IMG/VR virus record: IMGVR_UViG_3300032893_000119
Span: 1 to 42,583 of that record
Length of the DNA stretch: 42,583 bases
Origin: a virus
Strand: one strand, 5' to 3'
Shown: positions 16,852-24,082 of the stretch, in pieces
Layout of the letters: every line of letters starts with the position of its first letter
Numbering within the stretch: position 1 is the stretch's first letter
Notes under the pieces: model-generated
Databases searched by the model: none
The model's input: only the letters and a program-made list of their open reading frames with translations
Told to the model about the DNA's origin: nothing
Made by a program: the position numbers and the translations under genes

Positions 16852-18621
16852 CTATTTGCTGTAGTTGAATGAATGGTCGGCCTCAGCGTCGATCGGCCAT
16901 CCTTTTGCCCACTCGGGCAAAACCGTACGAAACACATCTTCGGCCCACTGGGTCACCTCATCGGCGACTTCGGCGGGCGCTTCGAACACTCCCTCATCAT
17001 GAGTGCTCGACAACCATGGAAGTTCCCGTGCGATGTGATTGCATTGCGGGATCACGACATCGCGGGCCAGTGCTTCGCAAATGTTCTGCACCAGGGTGCC
17101 GCCCCACAGCTTGTAATAGCTGCCATGCTGGCTCTGATAGGTCCATCCATCGGGCGTCTGGTGCAGGTGCGGGTATCGCAGTTCGAGCCCGTTCGGAAGC
17201 AGTATCTTGCCGGGTCGAATCTGGAGCATCTTCCAATCGAGCGAGCGACCCTCGGCCATCATCTCGATCCAGTCATTGGCCTTGTACCAAAGCACCTTGA
17301 CCTTCGGATGCCGATTTCGATAAATCGCGATCATCTCCTCGGCGCGCTGCATCGACACCTGCACGGGCGGGTTCCCCATCAGGCCCACGCTCAACTGGCG
17401 CTGATACGTCGCTGCACCCATGCCATACCCTGGCGCCAGCTTCAGCACCTTGCCGTCGTTGCGCAGCGGGTTCCCTTTCGCGATCTGCACCCCGGGGTGC
17501 AGTTCCATCGCTATCTTCGAATACTGGTCTTCACCCCGATGCCACGCCGCAATGGCGTCATGCTGGTCGGCCAGCGTGTCGAGAATCCGAGCCTCGATCT
17601 GGCTCGAATCGACGATGATGAGTTCGTGCCCCTCCCGTGCTTCGTGGGCGGTACGAAGAACAGACCCCCGCTTGAGGTTCTGATAGTTCGTCTTGTCGCC
17701 GCCAGAAAGACGTGTCGTCCCTGCACCCCCACAGTTGAGATAGACGCACGCCGCACCACGGGACGCCATGTCAACGAAAGTCTGCGCACGTGATTGTTCC
17801 ATGGTGCCCTTGACGCCGAGCCGCGCGGATACAGCCAAAGCAATTCGATCATTGGGATGCTCCTGCAATTCGAGGAAGTCCGGGTTAGACTTCGCCATGG
17901 ACTGATTGCCCCAGTCGAGCCCTTCGCGAAGAAAGAACTGGCCCAGTTGCTGATTGCTCATCAACTGGTCGCGCGACAGGCCGGCTTCCAACTGCAACGC
18001 CAGCCGCTTGGTTTCAATCTCGTCGATCCGCGCGATGAGCGGCGCGGTGTTGATGTGCATGAGAGGTCGCACGAACATCTTCGTGACGTTGCTGATCGTC
18101 ACCCACTCGGCAGCCGGAAGCATCGTCTTCATCCGCTTCAGGTTCTGCTGACACAGCCAGTTGTCATGACACGAGTACGGGCCGATGCGCTCCTCCACCC
18201 AGGGGGGCAATTCCGCGAGCCCCTTCGACAGCGCAAGGTCTTTCATCTTCGGCGGCAAGCCGAAATGCTTCGACAGGTTCGCCAGCGACCCGGGCAACGC
18301 CAGCATGCGCGCAGCCTGCTGGGTGCAGATATACGCCGCTGCGATGAAGCCGTAATGGTGCGATGCGATGAGTCCATCAAACTGTGCGTGGTGGCAGACC
18401 ATGACAGTCTTCGAAGGGTCCAGGCTCGCGAAGAGCGCGGGAAGCCGATCGTGCGTGCACCACCAGTCCGGCTCGCCATCGATCGATACCGCCGCACCGT
18501 GCGCTCGAAAGCGCCAGTCGCGCACGTACGCCTCCGTCGTCATGTGCGTGAGGCTGTAGACGTTGGAGCCGCCGAATGGTGCGCCCCAACGTGTTTCGAA
18601 GTCGAGCGCAAGGACTGTCAC
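16852..18621 (-). CDS. Family A DNA polymerase with 3'-5' exonuclease
   Basis: A 589-residue replicative polymerase. Exonuclease motifs: ExoI LALDFET (Asp7, Glu9), ExoII HAQFDG (Asp82), ExoIII YSCHD (Tyr149, Asp153). Polymerase motifs: A is IIVDSSQIEAR (Asp338), B is RNDGKVLKLAPGYG with Lys391, Lys394 and GYG at 398-400, C is HDE at 541-543. The first tyrosine of the usual DYSQIELR is Ser here. The start is GTG 18621, overlapping the upstream stop as GTGA; the first residues then lead straight into ExoI. It copies the phage genome together with the Prim-Pol helicase and probably the clamp-like protein. Confidence 0.92.
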   Translation of the reverse strand: MTVLALDFETRWGAPFGGSNVYSLTHMTTEAYVRDWRFRAHGAAVSIDGEPDWWCTHDRLPALFASLDPSKTVMVCHHAQFDGLIASHHYGFIAAAYICTQQAARMLALPGSLANLSKHFGLPPKMKDLALSKGLAELPPWVEERIGPYSCHDNWLCQQNLKRMKTMLPAAEWVTISNVTKMFVRPLMHINTAPLIARIDEIETKRLALQLEAGLSRDQLMSNQQLGQFFLREGLDWGNQSMAKSNPDFLELQEHPNDRIALAVSARLGVKGTMEQSRAQTFVDMASRGAACVYLNCGGAGTTRLSGGDKTNYQNLKRGSVLRTAHEAREGHELIIVDSSQIEARILDTLADQHDAIAAWHRGEDQYSKIAMELHPGVQIAKGNPLRNDGKVLKLAPGYGMGAATYQRQLSVGLMGNPPVQVSMQRAEEMIAIYRNRHPKVKVLWYKANDWIEMMAEGRSLDWKMLQIRPGKILLPNGLELRYPHLHQTPDGWTYQSQHGSYYKLWGGTLVQNICEALARDVVIPQCNHIARELPWLSSTHDEGVFEAPAEVADEVTQWAEDVFRTVLPEWAKGWPIDAEADHSFNYSK

Positions 18622-18869
18622 AGACCAAGTCCCGGGTATCCGTAGGGCATAGCCGCATAGGGATTGCTCTGTGCTTGCATTTCGTTCACGCACATCGCGC
18701 ATGAAATCGATGAGGTGCAGTGCGTGCCGTGCCGACACGTCCACTTCACCGGCTCCGGTTCAATGCGCTTGAGCGGGGCTTCGGCTTCCATCGCGCTGAT
18801 CACCGCGCGCAAGCGCCGGTTTTCTTCGATCAGGTCCGCGATGCCTTGCTGCAATTCTGCGGGGGTCAT
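18618..18869 (-). CDS. Small cysteine-rich early protein
   Basis: An 83-residue protein. An N-terminal helix (TPAELQQGIADLIEENRRLR) is followed by a Cys/His cluster (WTCRHGTHCTSSISCAMC) that may bind zinc, then a Pro/Gly/Tyr-rich tail. The start ATG 18869 has GGAGG seven bases upstream. It lies just after the terminator of the SGNH gene, so it should be the first gene of a new transcript unless the terminator is read through. It is coupled to the polymerase by GTGA overlap. Confidence 0.6.
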   Translation of the reverse strand: MTPAELQQGIADLIEENRRLRAVISAMEAEAPLKRIEPEPVKWTCRHGTHCTSSISCAMCVNEMQAQSNPYAAMPYGYPGLGL

Positions 18870-18880
18870 AGGTTCCTCCA

Positions 18881-18903
18881 GAAAAGAGGGGCCGAAGCCC
18901 CTC
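18881..18903 (-). terminator. Rho-independent terminator after the minus-strand SGNH gene
   Basis: On the minus strand a perfect 7-bp stem GAGGGGC with tetraloop TTCG and GCCCCTC is followed by TTTTC. It starts 8 bases after the SGNH gene stop (18911). It is the clearest intrinsic terminator in the early arm and would separate the SGNH gene from the polymerase cluster. Confidence 0.85.
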
Positions 18904-18910
18904 CGTTCGA

Positions 18911-20503
18911 TCAGACAGGCGTGCCAATCTGCACTTCCTTGACGTTCCCCGGGCTCGGGTCGGTCGGCCAAGTCGTGTAGTTCGCCGTGTACGTGCCCGG
19001 TGCAAGCAGCGTCGGGTCGCTCCACTGGTTCGCCGTCGCGTTGCCGAAGCGGTACGCCACGCCCGACGATGCCGTCACCGTGAACGTGTTCGGCGTGTCG
19101 TTCTCATACACGACGTGCGTCCAGTTGCCCCAGGTGACCGGGGGCGGGATGTAGTCGCCGACCGTCACCTTGTTCAGCGCTTCAAGGTCTTCAAGGATGC
19201 GATTCGCAAGCGCGGTGCCCCAGGCGTAATCGCCGTAAGGCAGCGGGTGATCCGGCGGGACGCCGTACATCATGTCGTAGCTGCCGGTCGGCACGCCGCC
19301 GTTGTCACTGTCCGTCACGCCGGTCCACGGGGACTCGAACATCGCATTGAGGTCGATGAAGCGAATCGATCCATCGTTCTTTGCCGCGATCATGGCAGCC
19401 GTCGCAGTGTTCAGGTCCACGGCATCCGGCTCGACGGTCAGGTACTCGTGCGTATCCATCAGCCCCGGCACGATGATGATTGCGTCGGGGTTGTTACCCT
19501 TCACGTAGTCGATCATGTCGCGCATCGCATCCACGATGCCTGCCATCCCAGGATTCGCGGAGCCGCTCGGGTTCGTCCATCCGTTCACGTGGCCGGTGTC
19601 GTAGTCGTTCCACGACAGCGGCATGACATAGATGTCCGGATTGCAGCGGTCGATATCCGCTTGCCGGTCGCTGTAGTAGCCCATCGGCCACGGCCGGTCG
19701 ATCGCACCTGTGCCGCCGATCGATCCGTTCCACAGCGCCGTTTCGAGCCCCATCTGTGCGAAGCACACCGACCAGATACCATCGCCGCTCGGGCCGTTGC
19801 GACCCTGCCCGTGCGAGTCGTGCATGACGAACACGCGCAGCGGATCGTTGCGAGGCGCAAACACTTGGCTCGCGTCTTTCACGTAGATGCCACCAAACAC
19901 GCCCACATCAAAGAATGGTGCCGACGTGGTATCGGGATTCTTGATCAGCGGCTGGAGCCGCACTCGGCGATGCTTGAACGTCGGCGTACCGCCCGTGTTG
20001 AATGCATAGGTGTAGTAGGCCCAGCCGGTGCCAGTCTGCATCGACGCGCCCAGGCCGGTTGTCGCCAGCTTCATGATGCCGTCCGCATCTTCGACGAAGA
20101 GGCGGAAGTCGTGGTTCTGCTCGAACTTGACGACGAAGTCCACGCCGTCCACGACGAAATCGAAGAACCCATTCTGCGCACCCAGTGTGTGAGGCGTGGT
20201 GCTCAGGTCGGTCGTGACGACATCCAGAAGCACGCCGCTGATCGAGCCGCTTCCTGCATGCACCGCCGGGCTTCCGCCGCAACAGTTCCACGGCGCGACA
20301 GCGGGGCCGCTCGCGTGGATGCTCGCGGCATCATAGAAACGGGTGTAGGGACTCGACGGCGCCGTGGTGAGTGCGTAGGTATTGGACGGCTGGAAATCAG
20401 CGCTCTGCACCGTTTCCTGGCCCAGGTTGAAGCGGTTTCGCGGACCGGCAACACCTGCTCGGGCAAGAACCTGCGCAAGCACCTGCAATTGAACTGAAGA
20501 CAT
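18911..20503 (-). CDS. SGNH/GDSL hydrolase with flanking beta-rich domains (spike or depolymerase-like)
   Basis: A 530-residue protein. Residues 1-220 are beta-rich and could be a binding or jelly-roll domain. An SGNH hydrolase follows with Ser230 in VMHDSHGQG and Asn299 in PLSWND. The C-terminal His is probably His419 in PPDHPLPYGDYAW; there the Asp is adjacent rather than three before, so the last block is atypical. Residues 445-530 form a small beta domain. ATG 20503 has GGAG seven bases upstream. Hairpins lie before it and a terminator after it, so it is a discrete unit inside the replication arm. Deacetylation of surface polysaccharide is the usual role of such phage proteins, but expression with early genes is odd. 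Confidence 0.7.
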   Translation of the reverse strand: MSSVQLQVLAQVLARAGVAGPRNRFNLGQETVQSADFQPSNTYALTTAPSSPYTRFYDAASIHASGPAVAPWNCCGGSPAVHAGSGSISGVLLDVVTTDLSTTPHTLGAQNGFFDFVVDGVDFVVKFEQNHDFRLFVEDADGIMKLATTGLGASMQTGTGWAYYTYAFNTGGTPTFKHRRVRLQPLIKNPDTTSAPFFDVGVFGGIYVKDASQVFAPRNDPLRVFVMHDSHGQGRNGPSGDGIWSVCFAQMGLETALWNGSIGGTGAIDRPWPMGYYSDRQADIDRCNPDIYVMPLSWNDYDTGHVNGWTNPSGSANPGMAGIVDAMRDMIDYVKGNNPDAIIIVPGLMDTHEYLTVEPDAVDLNTATAAMIAAKNDGSIRFIDLNAMFESPWTGVTDSDNGGVPTGSYDMMYGVPPDHPLPYGDYAWGTALANRILEDLEALNKVTVGDYIPPPVTWGNWTHVVYENDTPNTFTVTASSGVAYRFGNATANQWSDPTLLAPGTYTANYTTWPTDPSPGNVKEVQIGTPV

Positions 20504-20526
20504 TAAAAAACTCCGTTGGGTTAAAT

Positions 20527-20564
20527 GCACCGGCTCACGGTGCCTGCACTGCGGCTTCCGCCGC
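20527..20564 (-). other. Two hairpins ahead of the minus-strand SGNH gene
   Basis: GCACCG (20527-20532) pairs with CGGTGC (20538-20543), and GCGGC (20551-20555) pairs with GCCGC (20560-20564). Both lie in the 64-bp gap between the upstream stop and the SGNH start. The first is followed on the minus strand by ATTTAA. They may be a weak terminator or an mRNA processing or stability element. Confidence 0.5.
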
Positions 20565-20567
20565 AAT

Positions 20568-21059
20568 TCATTGAAGGGACATCACATGCTTGGCTTTGTC
20601 TTCAAGCCAGAGCGCGAGCCCCTGTCCATCGACGCCCGTGACTTCGGGGTCGGCTGATTCGATCAGATAGATGTCGGCCGCAGCATCGAAATCCTCGGGT
20701 CGGAAGACGACACGCCCGCCCAGCTTCTGAAGCGCCATGATGGCGAACAAGCGGGCGCCTTGCGCCGTTGCGAAGATCGAGCGAGGGTCCGGCGCCCACT
20801 GCATGCGTGTCGGTGCGGGCAGCTTCGCAAAGAGCCCGGTGTAGCCGTTGAATTTCACGTTCATGTCTCGATCCCTGTAACGCGGAGGCTCGACGACTCC
20901 CGCGAATTGACGCGCGACTCGGTACATAAAAGCTACCTCCTCTTGCTGCATAACGATGGGCCAGTCCTCGCAATCCTCAATGGACGGCCATTCGCGAAAG
21001 AGGCGAGCAGCTAGTTCCTGATGATGAATCGCAGCTTCTCGCATGCTGTCTTCGTTCAT
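20568..21059 (-). CDS. Hypothetical early protein
   Basis: A 163-residue protein starting MNEDSMREAAIHHQELAARL. It is helical in the first half, with a beta-rich part later (VKFNGYTGLFAKLPAPTRMQ) and an acidic C-terminus. ATG 21059 overlaps the upstream stop as ATGA. No known motif was recognised. Confidence 0.55.
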   Translation of the reverse strand: MNEDSMREAAIHHQELAARLFREWPSIEDCEDWPIVMQQEEVAFMYRVARQFAGVVEPPRYRDRDMNVKFNGYTGLFAKLPAPTRMQWAPDPRSIFATAQGARLFAIMALQKLGGRVVFRPEDFDAAADIYLIESADPEVTGVDGQGLALWLEDKAKHVMSLQ

Positions 21060-21307
21060 TTTGGAATCATCTCCAGCATTGCACGAGTCACCATGAAGAC
21101 GAACTTCTGCCCGGACTCGCTCTCGCAAATGAAATCAACGGTCGAATTACCTTCCATCGTCGCTTGTTGAACAACCACGACTTGGTTGACGCGCAACGGC
21201 AGGTAGATCGGTGGGCGGTAGAAGTAGCCCGCTTGAGTCGCTTCGCTCGGCGATTCGCACACCTTGATGTCCAAGTATTGTTGGACGCCTGTAATCTTGT
21301 CGCTCAT
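21056..21307 (-). CDS. Small hypothetical early protein
   Basis: An 83-residue protein, mostly beta (PPIYLPLRVNQVVVVQQATM, GQKFVFMVTRAMLEMIPK). GAGG sits five bases before ATG 21307. It overlaps both neighbours as ATGA, next to the clamp-like gene. A processivity or inhibitor partner is possible but unsupported. Confidence 0.55.
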   Translation of the reverse strand: MSDKITGVQQYLDIKVCESPSEATQAGYFYRPPIYLPLRVNQVVVVQQATMEGNSTVDFICESESGQKFVFMVTRAMLEMIPK

Positions 21308-21942
21308 GACCACCTCGCAAGTGCAGGACTCTTGTCTTCATCCCATTGCATGGGGGAAAGCACCCCGACGAAATCAGGCCGTGCAGGAAAGCGAATAATC
21401 GCCGGACTGCCGTCGCTGCCGTCGATCAGCATATTCCCACAGTTTTTCACGCCGAGCGCCTTGTGTACTTTCATGAAAGTTGCCAAGCGGCTCACGTCCA
21501 GTCGCGGTGTCGGTACGTCGCGCACGATTTCCAAAGGCAGCAATCGACTGAGGTTCGGATACCGCCCTTCGGGCACCTTGAACGGAATCAGCGTGCCGTC
21601 GATCAGCCGCACGCGCCAACCATCGATCGATCCATCATCGCGCTCGCGTACTCCGATGATCGTGGCAACGTTCGCAAGGTGCTTGCTCGGCTTCATCTTA
21701 TCGATGACATCCATCGGAAGAATGACGCTCAACTGCGGCTGGCCGCCCAGGACGTTGCTCATGTCGGCCGGCTCGGCGTGGCGCAGCATGCCGCACTGTA
21801 TGCCGTCCGTTGCCGCGATCCGGGTTTCCGCGCCGCTCGCCTCGACATAAACCCCGTTGAGTTGTTGCCGCACGTCCGTGCGGGATGCGAGCAGTGCGAT
21901 GGCTGCCAGCTTTTCAAGGTCGATATTGATTTCGACTGTCAC
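21304..21942 (-). CDS. DNA sliding clamp-like (beta clamp-related) protein
   Basis: A 212-residue protein resembling part of a bacterial beta clamp. An N-terminal helix-strand unit (NIDLEKLAAIALLASRTDVR) is followed by GVYVEA and the clamp-like RIAATDGIQCGM. Then come LSVILPMDVIDKM and a GRYPNLSRLLP segment like the conserved clamp YPNWRRVLP. A full bacterial clamp has about 370 residues in three domains; this has room for one and a half to two. It could be a trimmed phage processivity factor for the encoded polymerase. The start is GTG 21942, supported by GGGAGGG seven bases upstream. No ATG fits. Confidence 0.65.
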   Translation of the reverse strand: MTVEINIDLEKLAAIALLASRTDVRQQLNGVYVEASGAETRIAATDGIQCGMLRHAEPADMSNVLGGQPQLSVILPMDVIDKMKPSKHLANVATIIGVRERDDGSIDGWRVRLIDGTLIPFKVPEGRYPNLSRLLPLEIVRDVPTPRLDVSRLATFMKVHKALGVKNCGNMLIDGSDGSPAIIRFPARPDFVGVLSPMQWDEDKSPALARWS

Positions 21943-21944
21943 GA

Positions 21945-22106
21945 TCAGACCCTCCCTTGATCCGGCTTGCCGTTGCGCCAGTTCTGAAGCCCCCGTGCAT
22001 ACCGGCCGGCGGCTTTTTGTTTGGCAGTCTTGCCCGTGCCGTCGCCTTGCTTGTGCTTGCGACCCGGTCCTTTCTTGCGGAAGTGGGCGTTTTTCGTGTC
22101 GGTCAT
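21945..22106 (-). CDS. Small very basic protein
   Basis: A 53-residue protein starting MTDTKNAHFRKKGPGRKHKQ, with about a third Lys, Arg and His. It is likely nucleic acid binding. The start ATG 22106 follows a GAGGAAACGACATC leader of the type seen before other early genes and overlaps the upstream stop as ATGA. Its own stop is two bases before the clamp-like gene start. Confidence 0.6.
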   Translation of the reverse strand: MTDTKNAHFRKKGPGRKHKQGDGTGKTAKQKAAGRYARGLQNWRNGKPDQGRV

Positions 22107-22489
22107 GATGTCGTTTCCTCGGTTGTTTCAGTCTTGGTGTCGGGGTTCCTCGGAAAGTTCCCCCCGGGATAGGCAGCATCGACGATCAATGCTGCGATGG
22201 CTTGCGCGTACGGCACCCCGAACGAGTTCGCTCGCTCATATTCGGCCACGGTGCACCGCACGCGCAATTGCGTCCCCAGGCCGTCGCGGAAGCGCCGGCC
22301 CGGGTTGATGTAGTCGAACGCGCGCTCGGTGGGCGTGCGCTTGAGCAGCTTGCGCACGACCACGCTCGCGGTGATCTTCGCTCGCAGGTTCTCAGGAATG
22401 CGCGAGCGCACCTGCTCGACGTACACCTCCAGCATGGCCGCGATGTGCGGCCTCAACTGGAGTGTCAACAGCTTGGGGAAGTTGTTCAT
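22103..22489 (-). CDS. Hypothetical early protein
   Basis: A 128-residue protein. Its first 70 residues are helical and basic (LRPHIAAMLEVYVEQVRSRI, AKITASVVVRKLLKRTPTE). The tail is Thr/Glu rich. A DNA-binding role (ribbon-helix-helix-like strand plus helices) is possible but weak. ATG 22489 overlaps the upstream stop as ATGA. Confidence 0.55.
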   Translation of the reverse strand: MNNFPKLLTLQLRPHIAAMLEVYVEQVRSRIPENLRAKITASVVVRKLLKRTPTERAFDYINPGRRFRDGLGTQLRVRCTVAEYERANSFGVPYAQAIAALIVDAAYPGGNFPRNPDTKTETTEETTS

Positions 22490-22689
22490 TGCCCGTTCAC
22501 CATCTGCGCAAGCCGGGACATGTCGCGCATGTAGTGCTCGCACTGCTGCTGCGAGCCGCTGTACACCACGCGCGCATGCACCGGCTCCTGTCCCGCCGGG
22601 CATGACAGCAGCATGCTCCCGGTCGGTTCGAAGTGTTTGCGCACGTGCTGCACGTATACGACGTGCCTGCGCTCGATCGAGTTATCCAT
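22486..22689 (-). CDS. Small hypothetical early protein
   Basis: A 67-residue protein beginning MDNSIERRHVVYVQHVRKHF. It has two Cys separated by about 25 residues (LSCPAG, QQQCEH) and an alpha/beta appearance. ATG 22689 lies 8 bases inside the upstream gene end. Function unknown. Confidence 0.5.
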   Translation of the reverse strand: MDNSIERRHVVYVQHVRKHFEPTGSMLLSCPAGQEPVHARVVYSGSQQQCEHYMRDMSRLAQMVNGQ

Positions 22690-22918
22690 GATTGAGCCCC
22701 CTGATCCCTTCGGACTTGGCGTTGCGTCGCTCCTGCTCATCGCGCAGTGCCGCTTCATAGGTGCGGTAGTAGTGCCCGAATGCTGCGAAGAGTTTCGCGT
22801 TGTTGATCGAATCGGCGTGCAGCCATGCGATCGCGAGGTTCGCGACGAACGACCCGCCGGTCGCCGACATCAGGCGTAGCACCTCAGGGTCTTTGATGTT
22901 GTGCGGTATCCCGTTCAT
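22682..22918 (-). CDS. Small hypothetical early protein
   Basis: A 78-residue helical protein (FVANLAIAWLHADSINNAKL, YEAALRDEQERRNAKSEG). AGGAG lies seven bases before ATG 22918. It overlaps the upstream small membrane protein gene by 35 bases. Function not recognised. Confidence 0.55.
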   Translation of the reverse strand: MNGIPHNIKDPEVLRLMSATGGSFVANLAIAWLHADSINNAKLFAAFGHYYRTYEAALRDEQERRNAKSEGIRGLNHG

Positions 22919-23033
22919 TGATTTGCTCCTTTGTGCATTGGTTGAGTGGTTTCGTGTGTTGAGGTTCCGTCCAGACCAGAAGAAAAATCATGAACAGCAC
23001 ACTCGCGGCTGCTGCGACATATGAGACGTTCAT
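22884..23033 (-). CDS. Small single-pass membrane protein (49 aa)
   Basis: Starts MNVSYVAAAASVLFMIFLLV, giving one strong transmembrane helix from about residue 4 to 21, then a hydrophilic tail of 28 residues with one Cys. GAGGA is seven bases before ATG 23033, and the start overlaps the upstream stop as ATGA. It is part of a run of tiny membrane proteins. Confidence 0.6.
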   Translation of the reverse strand: MNVSYVAAAASVLFMIFLLVWTEPQHTKPLNQCTKEQINERDTAQHQRP

Positions 23034-23155
23034 GTCATCTTCCTCAAGGTCGGTTGCTTGATCGGCTCGTGCTTTGCGCACGTGTTCTGCCCGGCGTAGA
23101 TGCCGAATGCGAACCCGAGCGCCGCGCACAGAAAGGTATGGATCAACAGTTTCAT
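23030..23155 (-). CDS. Small membrane or exported protein (41 aa)
   Basis: Starts MKLLIHTFLCAALGFAFGIY, a short basic start followed by a hydrophobic stretch, then AGQNTC and a charged tail. The AGQNT region could be a signal peptidase site, or the stretch could be a membrane anchor. Both ends overlap neighbours as ATGA. No function is known. Confidence 0.55.
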   Translation of the reverse strand: MKLLIHTFLCAALGFAFGIYAGQNTCAKHEPIKQPTLRKMT

Positions 23156-23259
23156 GACTGGCTCCGCTTGATCTGCACGATGACTCGTGCCATGTCGAAA
23201 AGGATTCCGCCGATCGTGGCAAGCACCATCAGCGGTAGAACGTCGGCAAGGTCAGTCAT
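23152..23259 (-). CDS. Tiny membrane protein (35 aa)
   Basis: The sequence MTDLADVLPLMVLATIGGIL continues into FDMARVIVQIKRSQS: one hydrophobic helix followed by a basic end. It overlaps both neighbours (ATGA downstream, 8 bases upstream). Its reality rests on gene packing and on the similar neighbours. Confidence 0.5.
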   Translation of the reverse strand: MTDLADVLPLMVLATIGGILFDMARVIVQIKRSQS

Positions 23260-23395
23260 GGTCGATGCTCCCGCAATCGCACGAAGCGCCGATGTCGATG
23301 ATGGCTCCGATGATCAGCATGACGATCCCAGCGACCGGGCCGAACAAGGTGCCGCAAAGCGCAGCCGCGATGCACGCGATGATGGTGAATTTCAT
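23252..23395 (-). CDS. Small membrane protein with CDCG tail (47 aa)
   Basis: Starts MKFTIIACIAAALCGTLFGP and continues through a second hydrophobic run (VAGIVMLIIGAII), ending GASCDCGSIDHD. It could be two short helices or a lipoprotein-like signal, though no clean lipobox is seen. GGGGGTG precedes ATG 23395. The start overlaps the upstream stop as ATGA. Confidence 0.5.
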   Translation of the reverse strand: MKFTIIACIAAALCGTLFGPVAGIVMLIIGAIIDIGASCDCGSIDHD

Positions 23396-23487
23396 ACTGC
23401 ACCCCCAATGGATGCGTAGAGCGCTGCAATCACGAGCACGAGCCACAGCGCCATGGCGCTCAGCACGATGTAGACAAGATATTGCAT
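23392..23487 (-). CDS. Tiny membrane protein (31 aa)
   Basis: Sequence MQYLVYIVLSAMALWLVLVI followed by AALYASIGGAV, almost entirely hydrophobic. AGGAGA lies eight bases before ATG 23487, a good ribosome site, which supports real translation. It overlaps the downstream gene as ATGA. Confidence 0.55.
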   Translation of the reverse strand: MQYLVYIVLSAMALWLVLVIAALYASIGGAV

Positions 23488-23499
23488 GGTGTATGTCTC

Positions 23500-23661
23500 C
23501 TAGAGCAAGGCTTCGCCGGTCGCTTGGCTCAACGCCAGCATTCGCCGGAATTCGGTGGCGGTGAGGGGTCGCTGTGCCATGGCATGCCGAAGGGCTTCCA
23601 GTTCCTTGCGCAGGGTTGCGAGGCGGTTCGATGCGGGCGTGGCAGGTGCGGGGCGGTTCAT
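23500..23661 (-). CDS. Small helical protein (53 aa)
   Basis: A 53-residue protein starting MNRPAPATPASNRLATLRKE. It has a basic helical centre and no membrane segment. The leader CAACCAAGGAAACGCACC before ATG 23661 is a strong ribosome site shared in form with other early genes. The 96-bp gap upstream holds a 31-bp repeated regulatory element, so this may start a transcript. Confidence 0.55.
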   Translation of the reverse strand: MNRPAPATPASNRLATLRKELEALRHAMAQRPLTATEFRRMLALSQATGEALL

Positions 23662-23720
23662 GGTGCGTTTCCTTGGTTGCAGGTAATAGGGTGGTAGCGT
23701 GGTGGGCGGAAAACGGCTCC

Positions 23721-23751
23721 TAGGTGCCGAATTCCGGTTTTCTGTAACAGA
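23721..23751 (-). promoter_or_regulatory. 31-bp regulatory element, copy A
   Basis: Read on the minus strand it begins TCTGTTACAGA and ends GGCACCTA. It matches 25 of 31 positions of an element at 25826-25856 that lies in the opposite orientation. Both copies are intergenic in the early arm. It contains the near-palindrome CTGTAACAG at 23742-23750. Confidence 0.55.
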
Positions 23752-23757
23752 GTTGTA

Positions 23758-23985
23758 TCAATCGCCGTGGATCGTGTGCACGACCATAGCGACGGCGCCG
23801 CTGAAGATCACTCCCCAGTTATGGAGGATGTGCTCAATCAGCAGGGTCATGATCCCTTCCCGGAAACCGTGCGCAAGCGCAGCGGCTTCGCTCGGGAAAG
23901 TCCGAACGAGAGTAATCGTCACGGTCAGAGTCACGACAGTGACAGCAGCGCGCTTGAGGTGCGGTGGATGAATGTAGAAAGCCAT
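23758..23985 (-). CDS. Two-helix small membrane protein, holin-like size (75 aa)
   Basis: A 75-residue protein with two hydrophobic stretches: AAVTVVTLTVTITLV at about 13-27 and a second about 20 residues long near 50-70 (HILHNWGVIFSGAVAMVV). AAAGGG precedes ATG 23985. Its size and topology would suit a holin or antiholin, but it sits in the early arm, away from the endolysin. A membrane effector or superinfection-exclusion protein is equally possible. Confidence 0.5.
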   Translation of the reverse strand: MAFYIHPPHLKRAAVTVVTLTVTITLVRTFPSEAAALAHGFREGIMTLLIEHILHNWGVIFSGAVAMVVHTIHGD

Positions 23986-24022
23986 CGGTGTAGGCCCTTT
24001 CTTGGTTGCGGGTTTGAGGGGT

Positions 24023-24067
24023 GGGCATCATGCCCCGTATGTCCCCTGTGTCAATCAAGGGACATAC
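24023..24067. promoter_or_regulatory. Paired palindromes in the 97-bp gap at 23986-24082
   Basis: GGGCAT (24023-24028) faces ATGCCC (24030-24035) around one base. Directly beside it, GTATGTCCC (24037-24045) faces GGGACATAC (24059-24067) with perfect 9-bp arms and a 13-base spacer. The second contains an ACATACA motif at 24062-24068. No T-run follows on the minus strand, so operators are more likely than a terminator. Confidence 0.5.
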
Positions 24068-24082
24068 AGGATTGACGCTGGC

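Noticed and set aside
19115-20497. Long plus-strand open frame opposite the SGNH gene
   Set aside because: Composition typical of antisense frames (His/Arg/Val rich) and opposite a gene with catalytic motifs and a terminator.
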